DNA of 64,000 nucleotides from Hymenobacter edaphi (GTDB lineage Bacteria > Bacteroidota > Bacteroidia > Cytophagales > Hymenobacteraceae), in the NCBI RefSeq assembly GCF_003258365.1, contig NZ_QHKM01000003.1, forward strand, positions 310,001 to 374,000, in the 5' to 3' direction. This document shows positions 44,732 through 52,901 of this stretch, one piece after another. Position 1 is the first letter of the stretch. The number at the start of each line of letters is the position of its first letter. Under the pieces are notes generated by a model. The model saw only the letters and a program-made list of their open reading frames with translations, was not told the origin of the DNA and did no database searches. Made by a program: the position numbers and the translations under genes.

Positions 44732-45085
44732 CTATTTGTCCAGCAGGTAAGTCGTTTCAATTGCAGCGCCTGCGGTCATCTGCGTTGAGTTGACGACACG
44801 CCAGCCGACCTGCCGCAATTCGTTGAGCTTTTTCAGTTCAGCCTGATGCAACTGGTCAAAGGAGCCTGTCAACTTCGATACCGAGCCCGTCTTTGCGTCC
44901 AGCTCCTGGGTTTGCATCTGACCGTCGGGCATAATCGTGGAAATGGAGTTTTTGGCGCTGAAACCGTTGCCAGCAATACGACCAATAACCATCATGTAGC
45001 CCTGGGGCTCGGCCGTTTTCGGATAAAAGGCCCAGGAGCCCAAAGCGGTGACGAGCAGCAGCGCGGGAAGTAGCAGTTTCTTCAT
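44732..45085 (-). CDS. Small secreted protein, paralogue of the 46438 gene
   Basis: 117 residues, ATG at 45085. Signal peptide MKKLLLPALLLVTALGSWAF. The C-terminal half carries ELKKLNELRQVGWRVVNSTQ followed by TTYLLDK; the gene at 46438 has NKLNELGAQGWVLVNTSQ followed by VRYLFRQD at the same place. This LNELGxxGWxxV pattern recalls small DUF4177-like domains. Function unknown. The two paralogues flank a fatty acid desaturase gene on the same strand. A near-consensus promoter box (with one extra A) lies at about 45109-45117. Confidence 0.7.
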   Translation of the reverse strand: MKKLLLPALLLVTALGSWAFYPKTAEPQGYMMVIGRIAGNGFSAKNSISTIMPDGQMQTQELDAKTGSVSKLTGSFDQLHQAELKKLNELRQVGWRVVNSTQMTAGAAIETTYLLDK

Positions 45086-45127
45086 GGCAAACGAGGGAAT
45101 GAGTGTGCCAAAAGGTACCGCTTGCCC

Positions 45128-45191
45128 TGCAAAGCCTGATCCTCAAAAGCCGTTCTGCCAGCAGAACGGCTTTTGAGGATCAGGCTTTGCA
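45128..45191. repeat. Perfect palindrome with 31-bp arms
   Basis: Arms 45128-45158 and 45161-45191 are exact inverted copies with only 2 nt between (effective loop 4 nt or so). The inner part, AAAAGCCGTTCTG and CAGAACGGCTTTT, is a bidirectional terminator; the outer 18 bp on each side (for example GCAAAGCCTGATCCTC) extend it without a mismatch. It lies between the desaturase stop (45229) and the promoter of the gene at 44732-45085. Confidence 0.95.
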
Positions 45192-45228
45192 AGCCATGCA
45201 CAGACCTCTACCGGTAATCTTCAGGCCG

Positions 45229-45987
45229 CTACGCGGCTTGCTGCGCCGGCGCCAGCCGGGCTGGCCGCAGTCGGATAACCCCCGCTTTGTTCAGCACCCA
45301 GATAACCGGGTAGGTCGGGTCCAGCTCCCACTTCTTCACGCCAAAATTTACCCGGTTGGGCAGCTTGTGGTGGTTGTTCTGGAATAGCTCGCCGCCGGTC
45401 AGAAAATCGAAGAACAGGGAGTTACGCGACTTGTCGTGGTTGTCGAAGTTCTGGTAGCCGTACTTATGCCCGCTCCAGTTCACGATGGCCCCGTGCACGG
45501 CCCCCATGGCGAAGTGAATCGGCAGGAGCAGAAACTGCCACCAGGCGGTGGCAAACGCGACGTAGAAGCCAATGTAGAGCGCCCCCCAGCCCAGGCGGGC
45601 GTACCACTGGTTGCTGAAACGCTCCAGCGCGGGCCACTCGGGGTAGTCGCCCTGGGCGAAGCGCTCCGCCCCGGCGTGCCGGTCGTTGAGCACGTCCTGG
45701 TAGACGGTGCGCGTTTTCCACATCATGCCGAAGGCGTTGGTGGAATTGTGCGGCGAGTGGGGGTCCTGCGCGGTGTCGGAGTAGGCGTGGTGCAGCCGGT
45801 GCAGCAGGGCATAGCCCCGCGGCGACATAAAGCTGGAGCCCTGGCAGACGAAGGTGAAGACAAAGAAAAACCGCTCCCACAGCGGATGCATGCTGAACAT
45901 GCGGTGGGCCGCATAGCGGTGCTGAAAGAAGGTCTGCGCAAACAGGGACAAATACCAGTGCGCGGCGAAGAACAGGAGAACCAGCAT
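45229..45987 (-). CDS. Acyl-CoA / fatty acid desaturase (delta-9 type)
   Basis: 252 residues from the ATG at 45987; a GTG at 46131 would add 48 residues with no family character. Three histidine boxes: HRYAAH (His23, His28), HRLHH (63-67) and NNHHK in the C-terminal half, with NWSGHKYGYQNF as an extra conserved stretch. Membrane segments surround the boxes. It is a membrane di-iron enzyme that inserts a double bond into acyl chains for membrane fluidity. The promoter box is about 190 nt upstream, so the leader is long. Confidence 0.92.
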   Translation of the reverse strand: MLVLLFFAAHWYLSLFAQTFFQHRYAAHRMFSMHPLWERFFFVFTFVCQGSSFMSPRGYALLHRLHHAYSDTAQDPHSPHNSTNAFGMMWKTRTVYQDVLNDRHAGAERFAQGDYPEWPALERFSNQWYARLGWGALYIGFYVAFATAWWQFLLLPIHFAMGAVHGAIVNWSGHKYGYQNFDNHDKSRNSLFFDFLTGGELFQNNHHKLPNRVNFGVKKWELDPTYPVIWVLNKAGVIRLRPARLAPAQQAA

Positions 45988-46437
45988 ACAAAAGCTTTCG
46001 AAGGATGATAACAGGGGCGAAAAGGCAGCCCTGGCATCCTTGGCGGCGGCTTGCTGGTATTCGTGACTGTTCAAAAAGGACCGGGCACATGCTGCGCCGA
46101 CGCACCAGAGGCGGTACGAGCTGACAACCACACGGGCGGCTGTTTCGTGCCACCGCTACCGTAATGGCGGTGGCTTACAAAGGTACGCAGGGCCATGAGC
46201 CGCTCTTCCCAGCGGGCACCGGCAGATTTACGCTGACCCTGGAATCGGTCAGCACGGCAAACGGCCCCCGCGGGCTACTTATCAGTCGGAGCCGCTGGTG
46301 CCGGCAGCCAGGCAGGGCGGCCGTTTTTGTTTCTTGGGGTATAAACCAGGACATGGCCCGCTACCTTATCCGCCACCGCCACTGCGGGCACACCTGGCAC
46401 GAGCGGCTGCAAGGCATTGCTGGAGCCTGCCGGCTGC
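45988..46437. other. Long leader of the desaturase gene and spacer
   Basis: Holds a -7 box at 46178-46185 and the roughly 170-nt 5' leader of the desaturase gene. Arms AAACGGCC (46259-46266) and GGCCGTTT (46319-46326) form a long-loop hairpin that may end the 46438 gene. I see no further gene here. Confidence 0.5.
46178..46185 (-). promoter_or_regulatory. -7 promoter box of the desaturase gene
   Basis: TACCTTTG on the minus strand, exact TAnnTTTG match. Confidence 0.55.
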
Positions 46438-46854
46438 CTACGGACGGGGAGCGGCATCCTGCCGAAACAGGTAGCGCACGGTGCTGCCCTCCTGGGACGT
46501 ATTGACCAGCACCCAGCCCTGCGCGCCCAGCTCGTTGAGCTTGTTGGTTTCGATCTGGTACACTTTGTTGAGCGCGTAGCGGCTGCGCCGGTAGCCCCAC
46601 CCGCTGGAATCCGCCAGCGCCCTGGTGATGGAAGCGCCAATGACTTTCTTGGAAGCCACGTTGCGGTCCACCAGAAATTCCTCCGTCTTGATGGAGCCGT
46701 CGGGGCCGATAACGGTCAGCGAGGATTGGTATTGGCCGGAGGGCTGCTCCGGCAGCGCCTCGCGCACCAGCGTGAGGTAGCGGGTGGCCGATTGTTGGGC
46801 CCGGGCGCTGCCAACCAGCAGGAGCAGCCCGAGCAGGCAAATGAGTCTGAACAT
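46438..46854 (-). CDS. Small secreted protein, paralogue of the 44732 gene
   Basis: 138 residues from the ATG at 46854 with signal peptide MFRLICLLGLLLLVGSARA. The end of the protein contains ETNKLNELGAQGWVLVNTSQ and VRYLFRQD, aligned with the gene at 44732-45085; the first half (YLTLVREALPEQPSGQYQ, VIGPDGSIKTEEFLVDRN) also parallels it (a MPDGQMQTQELD stretch there). No named family beyond a DUF4177-like feel. Function unknown. Confidence 0.7.
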   Translation of the reverse strand: MFRLICLLGLLLLVGSARAQQSATRYLTLVREALPEQPSGQYQSSLTVIGPDGSIKTEEFLVDRNVASKKVIGASITRALADSSGWGYRRSRYALNKVYQIETNKLNELGAQGWVLVNTSQEGSTVRYLFRQDAAPRP

Positions 46855-46950
46855 GGAATAAGTAAGTATGGGGTGAACGGACAACGGCGGCCCCGCCGCC
46901 GGGAGCCGACAGCGCACAAATCAAGCCATGCTCAGGCCGGGCGGCCGGGC

Positions 46951-47412
46951 TCAGCGCAGCTCGTCGAAGGCGTACTGCGCCGTGCTCCAGAACTCGTCCA
47001 GGGCCACGATGCGCGGCTTGAAAAAGGAAATCAGCCGGGGCCAGTCCTCGCGGCTGAACAGGTTTACCGGTGTCAGCTCCTGGTAAATGCGGCTGATGGG
47101 CTTGCCGTACTCGTCGGTGGTGTCGGCGGCCCAGGTCCAGGCTTCGCCGGTGGCTTCCTCCAGCAGGGCGCGCAGCTCCCGAAACTGCTCGAAGAACAGC
47201 TCGCGCAGGCCCGCATCGGGGTGGGTAATATCGATGCCGACGGTGGCGCGGCGCGTGTCGGCGTGCAGGCGGAAAAACACGTGCTTGAGGCCGGTTTTGT
47301 AGTTCACCCAGTTGGTGGGCAGGCCTTCCGCCGAAGGCACCGGCTGCATGTATTGGCCGAAGGCGGTCCAGAACGCCTGCCGCAGCTGCGCGGCTTCGGT
47401 TTTGCTGTACAT
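46951..47412 (-). CDS. DUF4268 family protein
   Basis: 153 residues, ATG at 47412. The sequence WNYKTGLKHVFFRLH-like block (here NWVNYKTGLKHVFFRLHAD) and the run of charged helices (LRELFFEQFRELRALLEEAT, WPRLISFFKPRIVALDEFW) fit the DUF4268 family, a domain also found at the end of some nuclease-like proteins. Here it stands alone and covers the whole protein. No signal peptide or membrane segment. Function unknown. The gene is monocistronic. Confidence 0.75.
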   Translation of the reverse strand: MYSKTEAAQLRQAFWTAFGQYMQPVPSAEGLPTNWVNYKTGLKHVFFRLHADTRRATVGIDITHPDAGLRELFFEQFRELRALLEEATGEAWTWAADTTDEYGKPISRIYQELTPVNLFSREDWPRLISFFKPRIVALDEFWSTAQYAFDELR

Positions 47413-47506
47413 CGAGGGAAAGGCTAAGCGGGGCGCGAAGGTATAATGCGCCCTACGAAGTAAGTTGGGTCCACGATATGCTGCATCCGCTGCTTTTATC
47501 TATGCT

Positions 47507-48112
47507 ATGGGCCTCGATACCGTTGAGCTGATCGATGAGCTCGAAGCCTACTTCGGCCTCGATGTCCCCGACCGCGAAGCCGAGCAGATGAGCACCGTGC
47601 AGCAGCTGGCCGATGGCGTCTGCCGGCTGCGCGGCGGCTGCGATGCGGCCACGCCCTCGCCGGTGCGGCAGCACTGCCTCGCCACGCTGAGCCGGGAGCT
47701 GCAGGCCGCGCTGCGCCTGGCGCACCCGCCCACCGGCGCCACGCCGCTGGCCGCGCTGCTGCCCGCCACGGCCGCGCACTGGCGGCCCCTGCTGGCGCCG
47801 CTGGCCACCCGGCTCGGCTGGGATTTGCCCGCATTCACCGACCCCTGGCGGCCCGTGCCGCCCACGTCCTGGCTGGGGCGGCTGTTCGGGCGGGAGCCCC
47901 AGCGGTGGGTCGACTGGCGCCAGGGCACCGTGGACGATTTGGTGGACTGGACGGCGGCGCTGAACTACCGGCGCTTCTACCACGGCCCCGCGCTGACCCG
48001 GTCCTACGACGTGCTGCGCGCCGTCTGTAGCATCGTCGGCGAGAAGTCGGGCGTTGATATCTGGGAAATTCGCCCCTCGGACAGCATCACCTACGACCTG
48101 GGTATGGACTGA
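47507..48112 (+). CDS. Acyl-carrier-protein-like N-terminal domain protein lacking the pantetheine serine
   Basis: 201 residues from the ATG at 47507. Residues 1-42 (GLDTVELIDELEAYFGLDVP, DREAEQMSTVQQLADGV) match helices II-III of acyl carrier proteins, where LDTVEL directly follows the DSL serine. Here the protein starts at that point and has Met-Gly instead of Asp-Ser, so phosphopantetheine cannot be attached. The remaining 150 residues have no recognised domain (WLGRLFGREPQRWVDWRQGT). Upstream frame 47465 would add only 14 residues and still lacks the serine. Function unknown. Confidence 0.65.
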   Translation: MGLDTVELIDELEAYFGLDVPDREAEQMSTVQQLADGVCRLRGGCDAATPSPVRQHCLATLSRELQAALRLAHPPTGATPLAALLPATAAHWRPLLAPLATRLGWDLPAFTDPWRPVPPTSWLGRLFGREPQRWVDWRQGTVDDLVDWTAALNYRRFYHGPALTRSYDVLRAVCSIVGEKSGVDIWEIRPSDSITYDLGMD

Positions 48113-48157
48113 GAAGCCCGCTACATTGCTATTTTGCAGCCGCTAAGCCTCCGCCCC

Positions 48158-48493
48158 ATGCCCACGACCCCCGCCGCTCCGCTCGTCATCCTCGAATGCC
48201 TCGTTGCGGGCACCTCGCACCGCGACAACCTCACCGAGCACGAGCCCCAGCTGAAAATCGACCAGCCCCTGGCCCTGCGCCGCGAGGCCGACAGCACCTT
48301 CGACGACTGGGCCGTGCAGGTGCACACCCAGCCCGAGGCGGGCGGGGTGTGGCTGGGCTACCTGCCTGAAGGCCGCAACGAAACCGTGGCCCGGCTGCTC
48401 GACGCGGGCAAGCACATCACCGCCCGCCTCACCCACAAATCCTGGGAAGACGACTGGCTGTACCTCAACATCGAAGTGTTGCTGCACGAGTAG
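48158..48493 (+). CDS. Stand-alone HIRAN-like domain protein
   Basis: 111 residues from the ATG at 48158. One domain covers the whole chain: VAGTSHRDNLTEHEPQLKID, LALRREADSTFDDWAVQVHT, VWLGYLPEGRNETVARLLDA. The order (strand, N-terminal polar loop, then the GYLP...N..VARLLDAG stretch) matches HIRAN domains, which recognise 3' DNA ends when part of helicases such as HLTF. In bacteria the domain is also found alone. A DNA role is inferred from the family. It lies 45 nt after the acyl-carrier-like gene. Confidence 0.7.
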   Translation: MPTTPAAPLVILECLVAGTSHRDNLTEHEPQLKIDQPLALRREADSTFDDWAVQVHTQPEAGGVWLGYLPEGRNETVARLLDAGKHITARLTHKSWEDDWLYLNIEVLLHE

Positions 48494-48528
48494 CCCGGTG
48501 GGTTGGCCCAACCGGCCGGTCCCGCTCG

Positions 48529-49191
48529 TCAGCGCCGGGGTGCCGCCCCGAGGGCGTAGCCGACTTTGAAGCGCACGGCCAGCTGCGGCAGCCAGGCCGT
48601 GGTGCCCGGCGTTTCGTCGCTGGTAAAGAGGCCTTCGTACGCGCTGCCGCGCGAGGCCACGGTTTCGTTGCGCACGGCGTAGCGCACGCTGCGCCGCCGC
48701 ACGCCCAGGCCGCCCGCCAGCTCCAGGCGCCAGCGCGGCCCCAGGCCCCACAGCCAGCCCGCGTGGGCAGCCAGCGCCCACACGTCGCGCCGCACCCGGG
48801 CCGGATCGAAGTAGTGCACGTACGCGGCCTGCTCGTAGTGGCGCAGGGTGTAGCGCTGCGGCAGATACGCGGCTTCCACGGCCCAGAAGCCCGCCCGGCC
48901 AGCCGTTTCGGCAAAGTAGGAGCGCAGCTCCGCGCGCAGCTTGTGGCAGCGCCAGTCGGTGCGGTAGCGAATAGGGTAGGGCTGCCGCACCGAGTGGCCG
49001 TAGTCGAGGGCCACGCCCAGGCGCGGGCGCAGCCGGTACTCGGCCCCCAGCAGCAGCGTGGGCGTGCCCGGGTCGAGCAGCGCGAGGGGCGTCAGCTTCA
49101 GGATGATGCGGGGCTGAAGAATGGAGGGCGGCGCGGCCTGGGCCAGCGCGAGGCCGGGTAGCAGCAGGAGCGCAGAAAGCAGACGAGCCAT
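48529..49191 (-). CDS. Secreted DUF3575-like outer-membrane protein
   Basis: 220 residues, ATG at 49191 opening a signal peptide (ARLLSALLLLPGLALAQ). The mature start IILKLTPLALLDPGTPTLLL and GAEYRLRPRLGVALDYGHSV resemble the DUF3575 barrel family, with later beta strands such as WRLELAGGLGVRRRSVRYAV and a final VRFKVGYAL strand. Outer-membrane location inferred. Function unknown. Single gene convergent with the HIRAN gene. Confidence 0.65.
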   Translation of the reverse strand: MARLLSALLLLPGLALAQAAPPSILQPRIILKLTPLALLDPGTPTLLLGAEYRLRPRLGVALDYGHSVRQPYPIRYRTDWRCHKLRAELRSYFAETAGRAGFWAVEAAYLPQRYTLRHYEQAAYVHYFDPARVRRDVWALAAHAGWLWGLGPRWRLELAGGLGVRRRSVRYAVRNETVASRGSAYEGLFTSDETPGTTAWLPQLAVRFKVGYALGAAPRR

Positions 49192-49318
49192 TGGGCGGAG
49201 AAGCGGGTGGGAGCCGGGCGGAAGTTATCCATTTTGCGGCCGGGCGTGAGGCGGGCCCCGGTGGCCGGGCCGGCCCCGCGCAAACGGGTATCTTCCGCAC
49301 CTGCCGCCCTTTTGGTTT

Positions 49319-49458
49319 ATGTTTCGCACCGCGTTTCCCGACCTGGCCTGGCTGAAAGCCGAAGTAGCCCGGCCCACCGCCCCGATATCGAGGGGCCGCT
49401 GTCGTTGTTTATGAATCTGCGCGGCAGCAGCGCCTGCACCTTCGGGGGGCGGAATTAG
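49319..49458 (+). pseudogene. Decayed AraC-family regulator, N-terminal fragment
   Basis: The ATG at 49319 gives MFRTAFPDLAWLKAEVARP and then fails within 31 codons. After a frame change, the sequence from about 49372 reads AHRPDIEGPLSLFMNLRGSS and stops at TAG 49456. These two pieces are what one expects at the start and about 50 residues later in the N-terminal part of Bacteroidota AraC-like regulators (FPDLxWLKxxA ... YRxxIxGPLSLFxNLRGxS). So an internal deletion plus frameshift and loss of the helix-turn-helix half are indicated. Recognition is by memory of the family, not by a search. Confidence 0.55.
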
Positions 49459-49463
49459 CTTTG
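49456..49463 (+). promoter_or_regulatory. -7 promoter box of the 49493 gene
   Basis: TAGCTTTG, exact TAnnTTTG match, 29 nt ahead of the ATG at 49493; it starts inside the stop codon of the pseudogene. Confidence 0.55.
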
Positions 49464-49492
49464 GCCCATCACTCACCAACGGCCGTGCTTCC

Positions 49493-50242
49493 ATGAACTC
49501 TTCCTTGTATATGCTGGCCGCCGGGCTGTTTGTGGTTGTGGTGGCCGGGGTGCTGGCCGCGGTGCTGCTGGGCCTGCGGCGGGCCCTGGCCGGCGCACTT
49601 GGCCCCGCCCGGCCCCGGGTGCTGCCCCGCACGGCGGCCGTCCTGGCCTGCTGGCTGGCCCTGACGGGTGCGCTGGCCGCTGCCGGGGCCCTGGGTTTCG
49701 ATACCCGCCCGCCGCGGTTGCTGTTGCTGCTGCCCCTCCCGCTGCTGGCGACGATGCTGCTGGCCCGCTCCGCCGCCGTGGGCCGCCTGCTCGATGCGCT
49801 GCCCCAGGCCGGGCTGCTGTACCTGCAAAGCATGCGTGTGGGGGTGGAGCTGGTGCTGTGGCTGCTGATGCTGGCCGGCGCCGTGCCCCGGCAAATGACT
49901 TTCGAGGGCCTGAACTGGGACGTGCTGACGGGCCTGACGGCGCCGGTGGTGGCGTATTTCTGCTTCACGCGTCGTCGCTGGCCCTGGCAGGTGGCAGCGG
50001 CATGGAACGTGCTCGGGCTAGCCCTGCTGCTGAACATCGTCACCATTGCCCTGCTCTCGGCCCCGACGCCCTTCCGGCAGTTCTGGAACGAGCCGGCCAA
50101 CGTCGTGGTCAGCCGGTTTCCGCTGGTGTGGCTGCCCCTGTTCATCGTGCCCGTGGCCTACACGCTGCACGTGTTGTCGCTGCGGCAACTGTGGCGCCGC
50201 GCGGCAACGCCGTTATCTGCACCAGCCTCTCCCAGGGCGTAA
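49493..50242 (+). CDS. Polytopic membrane protein, unknown function
   Basis: 249 residues, ATG at 49493. About six or seven membrane segments are visible (YMLAAGLFVVVVAGVLAAVL, LACWLALTGALAAAGAL, LLLLLPLPLLATMLLA, VELVLWLLMLAGAV, and two in the second half). The loop between the fourth and fifth carries RQMTFEGLNWDVLTGLTAPV, which may be a family hallmark, but I cannot name the family. Short basic C-terminus. Its own promoter box lies just upstream, at the end of the pseudogene. Confidence 0.7.
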   Translation: MNSSLYMLAAGLFVVVVAGVLAAVLLGLRRALAGALGPARPRVLPRTAAVLACWLALTGALAAAGALGFDTRPPRLLLLLPLPLLATMLLARSAAVGRLLDALPQAGLLYLQSMRVGVELVLWLLMLAGAVPRQMTFEGLNWDVLTGLTAPVVAYFCFTRRRWPWQVAAAWNVLGLALLLNIVTIALLSAPTPFRQFWNEPANVVVSRFPLVWLPLFIVPVAYTLHVLSLRQLWRRAATPLSAPASPRA

Positions 50243-50383
50243 CTGCCGCCGGAGCGGGCCAGGCCGCCAGCGGGTGGCGGTGCGGTGCGGTGCGGGAGCC
50301 GGGGAACCAGGAATAACGAGCCTACCGGGCGGTACGCCGGCGCAATGGGCAACAATCGGCCGCAGATTCTGCCCCTAATCTGC

Positions 50384-51487
50384 CTACAGCAGATCAGCCA
50401 GGGCCGTTACTTCCCGGCGCAGTTCGTTGAGGCGGGGCTCGTCGGCAAAATGCTCCTGCACGCACTCCACGAAGCCGGTTATCATCATGCAGATGATTTC
50501 CTGGCGGCGGGCAAAGCGCTCCGGCGGCGTCAGCGCGGCCGCCTCGGGGTCGGGAGCTTCGGCGGGGGGCGTTTCGGCCGCTGCTTCCTCGCTCAGCTGC
50601 TCTTCCCAGCGCAGCACGTCCAGCACGTTCGATACCATGGCCATGGCCAGTACCTGCGTGCTTTGGTAGAGCAGGGCTACATCGTGCCACGACATCTGCG
50701 TGGGGGCGGCGTCGGTGGCTTCGCGCAGGCGGCCGTTGAGCGCGGCCATGGACGGCACCGAGCAGCCCGACAGCCCGGCCACCGCCTGCGCAAAGGGCTG
50801 CGCCGAAAGCGAGGGCAGCACCCGCGCCAGCGTCACGGCCAGCCGCAGCATATGCAACTGCTCCTCCCGAAACTTGATTTCGAAGATCAGCTCGTCGTCC
50901 TCGTCCTCTTCAAATTTGCCATTTTCCTGGTCCCAATCGTCGTTTTCGTTGTTTTCAGGGGCGGCGGGCGGCAGGTCGGTGACTTGCAGCGTGTGGGCCA
51001 GGCGCGCAAAGGCGCCTTCGATCTGCAGGCGCAGCAGGTGCAGGTCCTCGCGGGCTTCCTCGTCGTCGTGCGCCGCAAAACGGCCCACCAGCTCCACGAA
51101 CGTTTCCCCAAACGGCAGCAGGCGCGCCCGCAGGGCATCGGTCTGCTCAGCATCCAGGTGCATGCCCTGCTCCAGAAAGCGCAGCACCGGCGCGGCCAAG
51201 GGCCCGTCGAGCAGCAGGCAGCCCACCAGCAGGTGCACGTAAAACAGCTCGGGCTCCTCCAGCAGCTGCCGGGCCAGCATGTCGTTGTTGTTGATGGCCG
51301 TAATCATGCGGGTGCCGGCCAGGTCCAGCCCGGTCAGGTCGGTTATTTCCTGCGGAAGCGGGTCGTGGGGGCGGCTGAAAAACTGCAGGCAGCCCATGCC
51401 GCACAACTGCAGAAACGGGGCAATTCGCTCGTAAAAGCCGGGCGGCAGCGCGTCGGCGGCGGTAGGGGCGTCACTCTGTTCGGACAT
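50384..51487 (-). CDS. Helical acidic protein, unknown function
   Basis: 367 residues from the ATG at 51487; a start seven codons further up is less likely. No signal peptide or membrane segment. Predicted all-helical, with a very acidic stretch in the middle (residues about 183-203, NNENDDWDQENGKFEEDEDD) between two helical halves of about 170 residues. I recognise no family. It is divergent from ruvB, with 213 nt of partly AT-rich sequence between. Confidence 0.65.
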   Translation of the reverse strand: MSEQSDAPTAADALPPGFYERIAPFLQLCGMGCLQFFSRPHDPLPQEITDLTGLDLAGTRMITAINNNDMLARQLLEEPELFYVHLLVGCLLLDGPLAAPVLRFLEQGMHLDAEQTDALRARLLPFGETFVELVGRFAAHDDEEAREDLHLLRLQIEGAFARLAHTLQVTDLPPAAPENNENDDWDQENGKFEEDEDDELIFEIKFREEQLHMLRLAVTLARVLPSLSAQPFAQAVAGLSGCSVPSMAALNGRLREATDAAPTQMSWHDVALLYQSTQVLAMAMVSNVLDVLRWEEQLSEEAAAETPPAEAPDPEAAALTPPERFARRQEIICMMITGFVECVQEHFADEPRLNELRREVTALADLL

Positions 51488-51579
51488 ACAACGGCGGCGG
51501 ATGAACACGCGGTACAGTCGATAAGTTAAGCAACATTTCGTTGTCTTATTCGCGGACTGGCGGGTGCTTTATTTGCTAA

Positions 51580-51587
51580 TAATTTTG
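51580..51587 (+). promoter_or_regulatory. -7 promoter box of ruvB
   Basis: TAATTTTG, exact TAnnTTTG match, in an AT-rich stretch (51560-51640) 113 nt ahead of the ruvB ATG. Confidence 0.45.
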
Positions 51588-51700
51588 GTAAATAAAGCTT
51601 GAGTTGAAAAGTATTGGCTAAAAATATTGTACACACGAAATGATTTGCCGCCGGGAGGTGTTACTTTACCTACTGAACATACCGCTTTACGCCTTTCCGT

Positions 51701-52750
51701 ATGCGCGAATCATACCTGACCGGTGGCGCCGACCATATGAACGCCACCGACAAAGAGATTGACAAGGCCCTGCGCCCCCTGAGCTTCGCCGACTTTGCCG
51801 GCCAGGCCAAGGTCGTCGACAACCTGCAGGTGTTCGTGGCCGCCGCCAAGCAGCGCGGCGACGCCCTCGACCACGTGCTGCTGCACGGCCCCCCCGGCCT
51901 GGGCAAAACCACCCTCTCGCACATCATTGCCAACGAGCTGGGTGCGGGCATCAAGATGACCTCGGGCCCGGTGCTCGACAAGCCCTCCGACCTGGCGGGC
52001 CTGCTCACCAACCTCGACCCGCACGACGTGCTCTTCATCGACGAGATTCACCGCCTTAACCCGGTGGTGGAGGAATACCTCTACTCGGCCATGGAGGACT
52101 ACCGCATCGACATCATGCTCGACTCGGGCCCCAACGCCCGCTCCGTGCAGATTTCCCTCTCGCCGTTTACGCTCATCGGGGCCACCACGCGCTCGGGGAT
52201 GCTCACGGCGCCGCTGCGGGCCCGCTTCGGCATCAGCTCGCGCCTGGAGTACTACGATGCCAAGCTGCTGACTGACATCGTGGAGCGCTCGGCCGACATT
52301 CTGGGTACGCCGATTCACGCGGACGCGGCCTTCGAAATTGCCCGCCGCTCGCGCGGCACGCCCCGCATTGCCAACAACCTGCTGCGCCGCACCCGCGACT
52401 TCGCCCAGATCAAAGGCACCGGCACCATCACCCGCGACATTGCCCAGTTCGCCCTCAACGCCCTCGACGTGGACTCCCAGGGCCTCGACGACATGGACAA
52501 GCGTATCCTGTCGACCATCATCGACAAGTTCAAGGGCGGCCCGGTGGGCATTACCACCATTGCCACCGCCTGCGGCGAGGAAGCCGAAACCATCGAGGAA
52601 GTGTACGAGCCGTTCCTGATTCAGGAAGGCTACATCAAGCGCACCTCGCGCGGCCGCGAAGCCACCGAGCAGGCCTACACCCACCTGGGCCGCCCGCTGC
52701 CCCAGCACATGCGCGGCAACGTGGCCGGCGACCTGTTCACGCAGGAGTAG
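51701..52750 (+). CDS. ruvB: Holliday junction branch migration helicase RuvB
   Basis: 349 residues, ATG at 51701; a second ATG at 51737 is possible, but the first is kept because the extra residues keep the length in the usual range. AAA+ motifs: [20 protein letters not shown] (Walker A), [20 protein letters not shown] (Walker B), [20 protein letters not shown] (sensor/arginine region). C-terminal winged helix about 265-340 ([20 protein letters not shown]). It drives branch migration with RuvA in recombinational repair. Followed by a terminator inside a paired heptad element. Confidence 0.97.
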   Translation: MRESYLTGGADHMNATDKEIDKALRPLSFADFAGQAKVVDNLQVFVAAAKQRGDALDHVLLHGPPGLGKTTLSHIIANELGAGIKMTSGPVLDKPSDLAGLLTNLDPHDVLFIDEIHRLNPVVEEYLYSAMEDYRIDIMLDSGPNARSVQISLSPFTLIGATTRSGMLTAPLRARFGISSRLEYYDAKLLTDIVERSADILGTPIHADAAFEIARRSRGTPRIANNLLRRTRDFAQIKGTGTITRDIAQFALNALDVDSQGLDDMDKRILSTIIDKFKGGPVGITTIATACGEEAETIEEVYEPFLIQEGYIKRTSRGREATEQAYTHLGRPLPQHMRGNVAGDLFTQE

Positions 52751-52753
52751 GCG

Positions 52754-52900
52754 GGTTGTTGGTTGTTTGTTACTGGTTTTTGGACCTTTGTGGTCTGGAA
52801 GCGTGTCTGAGCTTGTTCAGACACGCTTCTTCTTTATAGTTGAATCCGCTGCTGGCTGCGGCCCCGCCGCCAACAGCCAGGCACCAATCACCAAAAACCC
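52754..52900. repeat. Paired heptad element E (ruvB / queG)
   Basis: Left array 52754-52781: GGTTGTT, GGTTGTT, TGTTACT, GGTTTTT, starting 3 nt after the ruvB stop. Right array 52870-52897: CCAACAG, CCAGGCA, CCAATCA, CCAAAAA, ending 4 nt before the queG ATG. In reverse complement the right units follow the same GGTxxTT consensus. Register is perfect in both arrays. A strong terminator lies between. Confidence 0.88.
52798..52835 (+). terminator. Rho-independent terminator of ruvB
   Basis: GAAGCGTGTCTGA pairs perfectly with TCAGACACGCTTC over GCTTGT and is followed by TTCTTTAT. Confidence 0.9.
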
Positions 52901-52901
52901 G

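Noticed and set aside
46164-46505. 113-codon plus-strand frame overlapping the desaturase leader
   Set aside because: Composition is unlike a protein; it crosses a promoter box and runs antisense into the 46438 gene.
50243-50383. GGTGCG-type simple repeat near 50275-50295
   Set aside because: Short low-complexity run with period about 5-6, no inverted partner; not part of the paired-array family.
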